From assembly GCF_900113655.1 (NCBI RefSeq), contig NZ_FOQF01000014.1, forward strand, positions 18,476 to 82,475: a stretch of 64,000 nt of DNA, in the 5' to 3' direction. Position numbers and translations under genes: made by a program. Positions 52,579 to 61,408 of the stretch are shown in pieces (position 1 is the stretch's first letter; the number at the start of each line of letters is the position of its first letter). The DNA is from Pseudobutyrivibrio sp. OR37. Its GTDB lineage: Bacteria > Bacillota > Clostridia > Lachnospirales > Lachnospiraceae. The notes under the pieces were generated by a model that was not told the origin of the DNA, ran no database searches, and saw only the letters and a program-made list of their open reading frames with translations.

Positions 52579-54537
52579 ATGGGAACAAATAGTATGGTAA
52601 AAAAAATATCGATTGTTGTACCAATTTATAACCAGGAAAAGTATTTAAATAAATCAATACCATCTGTATTAAATCAAACCTATGGTGATATCGAAATAAT
52701 TTTAGTTAATGATGGTTCTACTGATTCTAGCATGGAAATGGTGAATTTTTATGCGAAAAAAGATGAGCGAATTAAAGTGGTTAACAAAGCAAATGGAGGT
52801 TTAGTAGATGCAACATTAGCTGGAATAGAAAATGCTACTGGTGATTATATAGCTTTTTTAGATCCTGATGATTACTGGGGTAAAGATTTTTTATTTAATC
52901 TTATAAAAGAATCAGATAACGAGGATATTATCGCTTCAGGTTTCTATTATGATTTTAAAGGACAATTAAGACCTTATCCATTATCTGAAACTAAAGTGTA
53001 TATGGGGGATGAATTAAAGAATTTGCGAGGAACCTTTTTACATAATGAAAGTACTGAAGGTATTCCTAATACGTTATTTTTTTCTAGGTGGAATAAAATT
53101 TATAAAAAAGAAATAGTAGATAAGGCGTGGGTAAAGTTTAGCGAGTGTAAAAATATCACATTGGGTGAGGATTCGATTTTTACTTATCTGGTTTTAGGGT
53201 GTTCAAGTTCTGTAAAGACTATAGCTGGAATTAACTCATATTATTATAACATTGGTAATCAAAATTCAATGATGAAAACGGGTACAATAAACAGCTACAT
53301 TACTAAAGCACGACTTGCAAAAGATACGTTATTGAAGCTTATTGAGAATCCGAACGATAATCATATTGCATATGCTCTTTATTATTATTTGATTGAAACA
53401 TTATATTCTAGAACATTAAATTCTTCAAAAAAAGATTTTTATGATTTTAGAAAAATTATGGATCGTGACGCTGACTACCTTTCATCAATTAGGATTATTT
53501 CTAAAAGCTATAAAAAAATAAGCTCAAAAGTGAAGGTAAATGCTAGAGTCTATTTACCTAAGGGATTATATTATTTTGAAAAAAAGCTTTTTATGGATAG
53601 AGCTAAAAGCTTAAAATCATATGTTGTTGATGTTAAATATGCACTTAGGGCATCTTTAAAGATGAAAAAATCATTTTCATATGAATTGAAACATAAACGA
53701 AGACGAACAAATGCATTCAAAGATTTAAATGAAAAAATCTCTCTTTTGGATGAACGGATTTATCCGATTCTAAAAAAATATGAATATAAAACAACTGATT
53801 TTTCAAACTGTCCAATTGAGAAGAATGTGTTTGTCTTTTGGTGGGATGGATTTGAAAATGCCCCTGAGATTGTAAAAAGATGCTTGGCATCAGTAAGAAA
53901 AACATATAGTGATTGTAGAATAATAGAAATCTCAAAAGAGAATTATAGAGATTATACAAATATTAATAAGATTATTGAGAGTGATTTTTATAAAGGGAAA
54001 ATATCAGTACAAACTTTCTCGGATATTCTAAGATTTAATTTATTAAAAAATAATGGTGGCTTATGGATAGATGCTACTATTTTTTTCTTAGACTACTTTC
54101 CGATGTTTGAAAAATTGAAATCAAAATCATTTGAGTCACTTTGCTTTAGTACTAGTAGTGAGTTTTTCAAATACGGAACGATTAGTTGTAGTTGGTCTGG
54201 ATATTTTATAGCTAGTCGTAAGGAAAGCGTGTTTGTGAATGCTATGAATGAAGTATTCGAAGAGTATTATTTAAAATATAGAGATTATACTATTTATTTC
54301 TTTATAGATGCAGCTTTTATGCTTGCCAAAAAGTACGGCATAGATAATGCTGTACTTGATAATATACAGTTTTTCCCGAATGATATGTTTTTATTATCAA
54401 AATTATTGTATAGAGAATATGATGCTAAGTGTATTGAAGATTTGAAAAAAGTGCCACAAAAATTAGCTTGGTTCAGCGAGGGATTAGTTGGCGAAAATAC
54501 TTTTTATAAAAAAGTGTTAATAGAAGGTGTGATTTAA
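52579..54537 (+). CDS. Bifunctional glycosyltransferase: GT2 plus GT32/capsule-type domain
   Basis: A 652-residue fusion. Residues about 8-300 are a GT2 domain (KISIVVPIYNQEKYL, LVNDGSTDSS, FLDPDDYW). Residues about 410-640 look like a Gly_transf_sug/CAPS_synth (GT32-like) domain with VFVFWWDGFENAP, FSDILRFNLL and the metal-binding GGLWIDAT. A charged helical linker joins them. An ATG at 52594 with GGGA upstream may be the true start. The two activities probably add consecutive sugars. Very AT-rich. Confidence 0.85.
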   Translation: MGTNSMVKKISIVVPIYNQEKYLNKSIPSVLNQTYGDIEIILVNDGSTDSSMEMVNFYAKKDERIKVVNKANGGLVDATLAGIENATGDYIAFLDPDDYWGKDFLFNLIKESDNEDIIASGFYYDFKGQLRPYPLSETKVYMGDELKNLRGTFLHNESTEGIPNTLFFSRWNKIYKKEIVDKAWVKFSECKNITLGEDSIFTYLVLGCSSSVKTIAGINSYYYNIGNQNSMMKTGTINSYITKARLAKDTLLKLIENPNDNHIAYALYYYLIETLYSRTLNSSKKDFYDFRKIMDRDADYLSSIRIISKSYKKISSKVKVNARVYLPKGLYYFEKKLFMDRAKSLKSYVVDVKYALRASLKMKKSFSYELKHKRRRTNAFKDLNEKISLLDERIYPILKKYEYKTTDFSNCPIEKNVFVFWWDGFENAPEIVKRCLASVRKTYSDCRIIEISKENYRDYTNINKIIESDFYKGKISVQTFSDILRFNLLKNNGGLWIDATIFFLDYFPMFEKLKSKSFESLCFSTSSEFFKYGTISCSWSGYFIASRKESVFVNAMNEVFEEYYLKYRDYTIYFFIDAAFMLAKKYGIDNAVLDNIQFFPNDMFLLSKLLYREYDAKCIEDLKKVPQKLAWFSEGLVGENTFYKKVLIEGVI

Positions 54538-54538
54538 A

Positions 54539-55117
54539 ATGAATAAGAAAATTTATAAGGTGCTTTTTATTCCAGGTATTCTTAGAAATAAATTGAGATG
54601 GAAAATTGATAAGAAGAAACTAAATAAAATTGGATGTAATGCTACTATCGGTAGAGATTATTCGTTACGGAATGAAGATTGTATTTCTATAGGGGATAAT
54701 TTTTCAGGTGGTAAAGATATTAAAATTCATGCATGGAAAGTCGAAGATAAAGACCCAATTATAGAAATTGGAAATAATGTGACCATAACGGATGGGTGTT
54801 ATATTTCTGCATGCAATAAAGTAGAGATAAAAGATGGTGTATTATTAGGTGTTAATGCGTTTGTTACAGATAATCAACATGGAAATACAACAAAAGAAGA
54901 TATAAAGCTTATGCCGAATAAACGTAAAATTCGTTCTAAAGGTCCAGTTATAATCGAAAAAAATGCATGGATTGGTAGAAATGTTTGTATAATGCCTAAC
55001 GTGGTAATTGGAGAAGGATCTATAGTAGGTGCTAACTCTGTAGTGACACATGATGTTCCTCCGTATAGTATTGTTGGTGGGGTACCAGCTAGGATTATTA
55101 AGGAGATTAGAAATTGA
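54539..55117 (+). CDS. Left-handed beta-helix acyltransferase (WcaF/maltose O-acetyltransferase type)
   Basis: A 192-residue protein with hexapeptide repeats (ATIGRDYSL, IEIGNNVTI, GVLLGVNAFV, WIGRNVCIMPNVVIGEGSIVGANSVV by parts) and the C-terminal GGVPARIIKEI. The active-site His lies in TDNQHGN. It would O-acetylate a sugar nucleotide or glycan from acetyl-CoA. It starts 1 nt after the fusion gene's stop and overlaps the polymerase gene by 4 nt. Confidence 0.87.
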   Translation: MNKKIYKVLFIPGILRNKLRWKIDKKKLNKIGCNATIGRDYSLRNEDCISIGDNFSGGKDIKIHAWKVEDKDPIIEIGNNVTITDGCYISACNKVEIKDGVLLGVNAFVTDNQHGNTTKEDIKLMPNKRKIRSKGPVIIEKNAWIGRNVCIMPNVVIGEGSIVGANSVVTHDVPPYSIVGGVPARIIKEIRN

Positions 55118-56313
55118 TAATTAATGTAATGGAAATGTTTAGGTTTATTTTGTTAATGCCTATTTTCAATACGCAGTTATTTCAAGGTAGTAATGTTTAT
55201 AACAATGTAATTCTGTTGATACGCATTGTAACAATTGTATATTGGTTTGGATTATTCATTACAAGGCAACATGAAATAAGTAGGGGCACGTATTATTTGT
55301 TGCTACTACAGATTGAATATTGCGTTGTTACTATTATTAATAATGGATGGATAGAAGGGGCACTAAAAAATACAATAGGATTAGTGGCAGCCATAATGAT
55401 AATAGATATTTATATTAATCAAATTGATAAATTGTTAAGATACCTAGTTATTTATTCATACATATTAGTATATGGGAATGCATTAACAATGCTTGTGTTT
55501 CCGCATGGACTAAGAACAGTGATATCTCCTCCATATCCACCAGCTCCTATGTGGTTGATAAGTGTAAGTAATAGTTTGGTCTTTTGGCTGTATCCTATCA
55601 TGTTATTTTTACTTATAGATTATAGAGTACACAAGAGTAGGTTATCATTAATTGCGGCATTTTTAGCTGGCATGATGAATATTTTTTCAGATTCGACAAC
55701 GGGGTTAGTTGGATCAATCTTAATGCTATCCATCGTATTTTTGCCAAATATCAAGAAGATAGTAACGCCATTTAAGCTAGGAATAATTTCTATAGTTTTA
55801 TTTGTAATGATAATAATTGTGGGAAATGTTAAGATTTTTGAACCTATAATTATTGGAATACTTAGTAAGGATATGACTTTTTCATCGCGAGATGTAATAT
55901 GGGCAAACGCAGTTTTGGCTATTATAAATAAACCATTATTGGGATATGGTGCCTTGAGGTCGGAAAATACAATTAGATTACTAGGTGTATTCCCTAATGG
56001 TATTATTGCTGGATCAGCAACACATTGTCATTCTGAATACTTACAGGTAGTATTCAAATATGGGCTGATTGGTTGTATTTGGTTATTTATTATATTATTT
56101 GCTATATTATATAGAACATCACGAAAGGGGACTGATGTATCATATATATTTGGTGCAGGAATAGCTATAACTATGATTATGGGTATTACTGAGGTGTTTA
56201 CTTATCCGCTATTTTATTTCCTCGTTGGTTTTGCTTATGTATTTGAAAATGTAGAAGAATTAGCAGAGAAGAAATATAATAATGCACCTAATTCATTTAT
56301 GTTTAGATTATAA
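55114..56313 (+). CDS. O-antigen polymerase/ligase-like membrane protein (Wzy type)
   Basis: A 399-residue protein with about ten membrane helices starting at TTG in a 4-nt overlap with the acetyltransferase stop. A large external loop carries FSSRDVIWANAV, LLGYGALRSENT and ATHCHSEYLQVVFKYG; the arginine and the HxEYLQ-type motif are usual in Wzy/WaaL proteins. It would join repeat units at the outer membrane face. It is the only polymerase candidate in the window. Confidence 0.82.
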   Translation: MIINVMEMFRFILLMPIFNTQLFQGSNVYNNVILLIRIVTIVYWFGLFITRQHEISRGTYYLLLLQIEYCVVTIINNGWIEGALKNTIGLVAAIMIIDIYINQIDKLLRYLVIYSYILVYGNALTMLVFPHGLRTVISPPYPPAPMWLISVSNSLVFWLYPIMLFLLIDYRVHKSRLSLIAAFLAGMMNIFSDSTTGLVGSILMLSIVFLPNIKKIVTPFKLGIISIVLFVMIIIVGNVKIFEPIIIGILSKDMTFSSRDVIWANAVLAIINKPLLGYGALRSENTIRLLGVFPNGIIAGSATHCHSEYLQVVFKYGLIGCIWLFIILFAILYRTSRKGTDVSYIFGAGIAITMIMGITEVFTYPLFYFLVGFAYVFENVEELAEKKYNNAPNSFMFRL

Positions 56314-56344
56314 GAATTAGTGATTTAGAAAAGGAAATATATAA

Positions 56345-57784
56345 ATGGGAAATAATATAAAACACAAGATATTAAGTGGGGTATTTTGGAAATTTCTAGA
56401 GAGGGCTATGGCACAATTAGTATCTATGCTTGTAGCAATTGTCCTAGCTAGATTGTTGAACCCAGGCGACTATGGAACAATAGCGTTGGTAACTATATTT
56501 ATTACAATTGCAAATGTTTTTGTAACGGATGGTTTTGGTTCATCTTTAATACAGAAGAAAGATGCTGATAATGTGGATTTTTCTACAGTTTTTTATTTTA
56601 ATATTGTTTTTTGCTTATTCTTGTACAGTATAGTATTTTGGGTGGCACCTTTTGTTGCGAGTTTCTATGAAAAGCCTATATTAACTCCAGTGTTAAGAGT
56701 ATTAGCAATAAAGATTCTTATTTCGAGTTTAAACTCTGTTCAACATGCTTACGTTGCAAGAAACATGCTGTTTAAAAGATTTTTCTATTCTACTTTGATA
56801 GGTACAATTATTTCTGCATTTGTAGGAATTTGGATGGCGTACCATCGTTTTGGAGTATGGGCACTAGTGGCACAGGAATTGACAAATTGTACTATAGATA
56901 TGATAGTTCTATGGTTTACTGTTAAGTGGAGACCAAGTCTTAATTTCTCCGTATATAGGTTAAAAGAATTATTCGATTATGGTTGGAAATTATTGGTTCA
57001 GAGTTTACTAAATAATATTTATGGAAACCTACGAAACTTGATTATTGGAAAAGTGTACTCTAGTGAAGATTTAGCCTATTATACAAAGGGAAGTTATTAT
57101 CCTAATCTAATAATAGCAAATATCGATACTGCATTGAATAGTGCACTATTTCCAGCAATGTCACACGAGCAGGAGGATGTGGCGCGTGTAAAGCTTATCG
57201 CGAGACGTTCTTTATCTATGTGTTCTTATGTTTTGAGTCCAGTTTTGGTTGGATTTGCAGTAACAGCTCCTACAATTGTAAATCTTGTGTTAACAGCAAA
57301 ATGGCTTCCAATAGTACCATTTATCAAAATTTTTTGCGCAAGCTTGATGTTAAGACCAGCGTTGACAGCAATGCTTCAAGCTGTAAAGGCTGTTGGAAAT
57401 AGCAATTTAGTGTTAAAATATGACATACCATTGAGAATTATAGGAATATGCTTAATAATTGTTACTGTTAAATTCGGTACAATATACATTGCATTAGGAG
57501 AGGTCGTTGTAGAAATTGTAGGATTATTTCTATATTCAATTGCTTGTAAAAAGTCTATAGACTATTCATTATTTGAGGTGCTAAAAGACGTAATTCCTAA
57601 TATATTAGGGGCAATTATAATGGGAATAATTGTTTATTTCGTAGGCTTATATTTTTATAGTATACCTAATGTAATATGTTTATTAATTCAAATATTTGCT
57701 GGTGTTGTGTCATATATAGGAATATCATTATTGACAAAGAATGAAAATTTTATGCAAGTATTAAAGATAATAAATAAGCGATAG
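56345..57784 (+). CDS. Polysaccharide flippase, WzxC-type (MOP superfamily), locus 2
   Basis: A 479-residue protein with 12-14 helices and the N-terminal pattern GVFWKFLERAMAQLVS and ARLLNPGDYGTIALV typical of Wzx/TuaB-like flippases. It should export undecaprenyl-linked units for the polymerase encoded just upstream. Last gene of the second operon. It differs in subfamily from the flippase at 13064-14521. Confidence 0.88.
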   Translation: MGNNIKHKILSGVFWKFLERAMAQLVSMLVAIVLARLLNPGDYGTIALVTIFITIANVFVTDGFGSSLIQKKDADNVDFSTVFYFNIVFCLFLYSIVFWVAPFVASFYEKPILTPVLRVLAIKILISSLNSVQHAYVARNMLFKRFFYSTLIGTIISAFVGIWMAYHRFGVWALVAQELTNCTIDMIVLWFTVKWRPSLNFSVYRLKELFDYGWKLLVQSLLNNIYGNLRNLIIGKVYSSEDLAYYTKGSYYPNLIIANIDTALNSALFPAMSHEQEDVARVKLIARRSLSMCSYVLSPVLVGFAVTAPTIVNLVLTAKWLPIVPFIKIFCASLMLRPALTAMLQAVKAVGNSNLVLKYDIPLRIIGICLIIVTVKFGTIYIALGEVVVEIVGLFLYSIACKKSIDYSLFEVLKDVIPNILGAIIMGIIVYFVGLYFYSIPNVICLLIQIFAGVVSYIGISLLTKNENFMQVLKIINKR

Positions 57785-57949
57785 ATTTTGTTTTGATTAA
57801 TTCATATTGTCAATCTGAAGTGAGCTACGTTAGTTGTTATTCAATGATTAAAAACTGGGTGCTGGAAAAGTGTAGTTTGAATATTGAATAAAAGTGAAAA
57901 TAATGTATGTTTGTTCTATGATAATAGATAGCATTAACTATAGCTATGA

Positions 57950-57985
57950 GGATGCTGCAAAACTTCGTTTTGCAGCATCCTTTCC
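57950..57985. terminator. Strong hairpin between the polysaccharide operon and the IS remnant
   Basis: Perfect 14-bp stem GGATGCTGCAAAAC with its complement, TTC loop, followed by TTTCC on the plus strand. It can end the operon and may also mark the end of the IS1182 element. The 160 bp before it hold no gene that I can see. Confidence 0.75.
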
Positions 57986-58031
57986 TATTTCTTCGATGTT
58001 ATTTTGAGATTTATGATGAAAATGGCTTCCT

Positions 58032-59452
58032 CTAAGCCATATCTAATTCCCATTCTTGCTGTATTTTTGCCAGCTTTTTTAAATTCATACATGCAAAGGT
58101 AAGCGCGACCTTCATTCTTATGCGCGCCTTGCCATACATCTGTGTATATCTGAAACCGTGATTCTCTTTAGCTGTACCAAAGATTCTTTCTATGGTTTCT
58201 TTTATGTGAGAGTATAATTCTTTCATTCCTTCTGTGTATCGGATATCTTCACATGCTTCCATATATTCTTCCCATACATGTCTGGTTACTACTTTGACAT
58301 GATTTTTACTAGCTATGCACTGACCTAGGAATTCACATTTTTCGTATATGTGACCACAACTTTTGTACTCCTTATATCCGTCTCTGTTTGTAGTACTGTA
58401 TTTTAAGATTTGATTATTCGAATATATGTAGCAGTCATTGTATTCATCATAGACATACTCATACTTTTTGAAGAAGCCATCTTTTTGTTTGTGGACTCTT
58501 GTATGGAAAAACAGGTTTTACACCATCATCAAGAAGGAGTTTTGCTATGGCAGGAGTTTTATATCCAGTATCAACAATACATTTTTCCATTCCAATGTTT
58601 TCTAGCTTATCATAAAAGGCCCTTAAAAGTTCTGCTGTCATGCTCGTTACCTGGATTGACATCAAAACCTAAAATCCATCCGTTTTTATCACAAGCTGTT
58701 TCTATTCCATAAGCAAAGACATGCTTGTGCTCGCCCTTTCTAAACCATCCGCTTTCAGGAGCAGTAGTACTATATTTGATTGTTTTACCATCCAAAGGAA
58801 TATCATCAGTGTAGTCTTCAAAGTTATCATTTCCACCTGATGAACCTGAAGAATTGTTATCATCATCCTTGTCTTTTAATGGCTTTTTACCATGAGCAGC
58901 TCTGTCTGATGTTATCTCTTTTCTTAGCATCTCTTCATAGAACAAGGCTTCCTGTTGAGCGATTCTTTTCTGCATCTTTTTATTATTAGCTCTTGCTTTT
59001 ACATGAGTAGCATCAACAAAAACTTCTGTTGGATCAATCAGTTTGAAACGATAGCATTCCTCTAAGATGCGCTGAAAAATTTGTTCAAATAAATCAGTAC
59101 CTTCAAATCGTCTTGAATAGTTCTTTCCGAAAGTAGAAAAATGAGGGACTTTATCATAGAGTTCGAGCCCTAAGAACCATCTAAAAGCAACATTCACCTC
59201 AATCTCTTTTATAGTTTGACGCATGCTTTTTATTCCGTATAAATATTGAATCAGCGGGATTTTGATTAGAGTAACAGGGTCAATACTTGGACGACACTGA
59301 TCTGGAGAATATTTGTCTCTGACTAAATCATAAATAAAGGACCACTCAATAGCCTTATCAATGATTCTAAGAAGATGATCTTGAGGAACCAAATCATCTG
59401 TACATACAAATTCAATCTGCTTTCTAGCCTTCTCGTTTTGTTCTGTAATCAT
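58032..59452 (-). pseudogene. IS1182-family transposase, broken by two frameshifts
   Basis: About 473 codons of an IS1182-type DDE transposase in three frames. Frame one (59452 to about 58620) holds the N-terminal domain and the first catalytic Asp in VFVDATHVKA. Frame two holds IVDTGYKTP with the second Asp. Frame three holds a Cys-rich zinc-like region (KSCGHIYEKC, FLGQC) and the final Glu in GTAKENHGFRY. One extra G near 58619-58625 and one extra A in a run at 58492-58496 explain both shifts; removing them restores DSRTFKAFYDK and PQTKDGFFKK. Both shifts go the same way (+1), so -1 programmed frameshifting does not explain them. Confidence 0.88.
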
Positions 59453-59553
59453 TATTCTACCCCCTTGTTTTGATAGTTCTATTATACCAAAAAGTGGCTA
59501 GAAAGCTTGTGAAATCAAGGCTTTCTAAGGATTTAGATAGTCTAAAAATGAAA

Positions 59554-59579
59554 GAACTGGAGTCTGCCGACTCCAGTTC
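59554..59579 (-). terminator. Terminator of the beta-helix gene
   Basis: GAACTGGAGTC/GACTCCAGTTC 11-bp stem with 4-nt loop; on the minus strand it is followed by TTTCATTTTT. A second hairpin (AGAGGGGCTGGA/TCCAACCCCTCT, 59633-59660) lies closer to the stop codon without a T tract. Confidence 0.7.
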
Positions 59580-59674
59580 CTCCTTATTAAAAAGAAAAGG
59601 TCGCGTCGCCGCGACACTTTGTCTACACTCTGAGAGGGGCTGGATTACTCCAACCCCTCTTAAAGTTTTAGCAA

Positions 59675-61366
59675 TTAATTAATTATTAATTTAGATGGAT
59701 AATTTGATTTAATTGTTTTAGGTACTATAGAATTTGAGATTTCTAGCAAATTTTTGTTGTGATTATCGAAAATAATACTTATGTCACCATCTATTGTACA
59801 ATTATTTATTGATGAACTGATATTATAAGTAGGTAAGAATACACGAGTCTTCGAGTTAAATGAAATAGTTCCTCCATCTATATACAAAAATGTACAGAAA
59901 TCAAGAATATCAACGTCAAGATTAAAATTATTGTCGTTTAATACAATTTTTGAACTAGCGGTTGATTTGTCGGTATATTCGAATCTCAAGCTTTCTGCAT
60001 TAATTGTAAAATTGTTTGAATTGATGTTTTTAGAACTTTTTAACTTAATTCTTGCAGGAAAGGCCTGAGTAAGTACAGTTGTATTATTGGAAAATGTTAA
60101 ATTATAACAGTCGAATATATACAAATATCCATAATTAGTTTTGTCATCCAGTAAGTTTGTTATATTTGTAGTGTTATTGCTGAATACAATATTACCAGCT
60201 CCTAGTAGTTTTATGCCAGTATTAATATGTCCATTACCTGTGATAGCATTATTCTCAACATTAACTGTTGAAATAGGAGATCTTAAATTTACAGCAATTA
60301 TATTGTCGGAAACCATGTCGTTATTGGCGTTATTAATTACGCAATTAGTTATTGATATATTTGTTATATCAACTGATGATCTACCCCAAATGGCAATATT
60401 TTCATCCCATCCAGTATGGAAAAAAGAGCAATTTATTGCTTTTACATTGGAGATTGGATATTTGCACCCATAGACCCAAAATGCGCCACCTATTCTACAT
60501 GCGGCAGTATTTTTTATTTCGCAGTTTGATAATAATATGTTTGAAATAGGACCATTATCGGAATTAATCCAAAATGTTGTATAATAGTATGGAGAACTAT
60601 TATCACATTCGAATGAACATCGATTAAAACTGCATGAATCAGAAGTATCTATTTTAATGAGTGCGGAGCCAATGTTAGTTTTTTGGTCATATGCGATGTT
60701 ATCCGATAATTTAAACGATAGATTGGAAGCATTAAAGTTTTTACATTTTAATCTGAAATTCCAGTTTATATTAGGTGGAATTGATGAACAATTAAATATT
60801 AGAACCGATGAGTCAAAAGACTCACCTGTCATGGTTAAGGCATTTGATATTGTTATTTCAGATGTAAATAAATATTGACCAGAAGGAAAATATAAATTTT
60901 TGTACTTTGTGCATAATTCCTTAAATATAGCAGAATTATCAAAATGGCCATCTCCAATCATTCCGTAATCGCAGACATTGATTTGAGATGGTGATGTGTT
61001 TTTTGAAACTGAAGTGCCTATAACTTTATAATGATTATCTTGAAAAATTATTTTATTCCACGACAAACTAATTCCTTGCGATAAATAATTTGTGTAGTCA
61101 GGAGATGTAACAATCGCTTTAACTACAGAATCATTACCATATAGTTCAGAAGCCGTATTAATCAATCCATCTCCAATGCATGTCATAGTACCAGTTTCTG
61201 CATTTTCTACATAAAACATTGCCTCAATATTCCCCGAAGATAAAGGGATAATATCATCGTCTATAGATACAAAATTCCCAGCAAATGCATAACAGAATAC
61301 GCCTAACATAATTACTAGGAAAGATTGTATTATTTTTTTATAGGTAAAGTATTCTTTAATATTCAT
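59675..61366 (-). CDS. Exported right-handed beta-helix (pectate-lyase-like fold) protein
   Basis: A 563-residue protein with an N-terminal hydrophobic segment (about 13-30, FLVIMLGVFCYAFAGNF) acting as signal or anchor. Residues about 125-165 carry VCDYGMIGDGHFDNSAIF and YFPSGQYLFTSEI, the start of Pectate_lyase_3-like helices in tail-spike and polysaccharide-modifying proteins. A long run of short Asn/Ser-rich coils follows (NNAITGN, FSNNTT). It may bind or cleave a polysaccharide outside the cell; catalytic residues could not be assigned. It pairs with the acidic exported protein 42 nt upstream in the same direction. Confidence 0.75.
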   Translation of the reverse strand: MNIKEYFTYKKIIQSFLVIMLGVFCYAFAGNFVSIDDDIIPLSSGNIEAMFYVENAETGTMTCIGDGLINTASELYGNDSVVKAIVTSPDYTNYLSQGISLSWNKIIFQDNHYKVIGTSVSKNTSPSQINVCDYGMIGDGHFDNSAIFKELCTKYKNLYFPSGQYLFTSEITISNALTMTGESFDSSVLIFNCSSIPPNINWNFRLKCKNFNASNLSFKLSDNIAYDQKTNIGSALIKIDTSDSCSFNRCSFECDNSSPYYYTTFWINSDNGPISNILLSNCEIKNTAACRIGGAFWVYGCKYPISNVKAINCSFFHTGWDENIAIWGRSSVDITNISITNCVINNANNDMVSDNIIAVNLRSPISTVNVENNAITGNGHINTGIKLLGAGNIVFSNNTTNITNLLDDKTNYGYLYIFDCYNLTFSNNTTVLTQAFPARIKLKSSKNINSNNFTINAESLRFEYTDKSTASSKIVLNDNNFNLDVDILDFCTFLYIDGGTISFNSKTRVFLPTYNISSSINNCTIDGDISIIFDNHNKNLLEISNSIVPKTIKSNYPSKLIIN

Positions 61367-61408
61367 AAGATATTCCTCAATAACAAATTTTTAAGTATTA
61401 TACATAAA

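Larger units (their letters stand above)
57940..59530 (-). mobile_element. IS1182-family insertion sequence remnant
   Basis: The broken transposase with flanking non-coding ends. The terminal inverted repeats could not be fixed by eye, so limits are approximate: the left end is placed by the hairpin at 57950 and the right end by the AGAAAGC/GCTTTCT inverted repeat near 59500-59526. TATAAT on the minus strand about 25 bp before the transposase start is a probable promoter. Confidence 0.6.

Noticed and set aside
58490..58626. Programmed frameshifting in the IS1182 transposase
   Set aside because: Two successive +1 shifts would be needed and IS1182 transposases are normally made from one frame; insertions are simpler.
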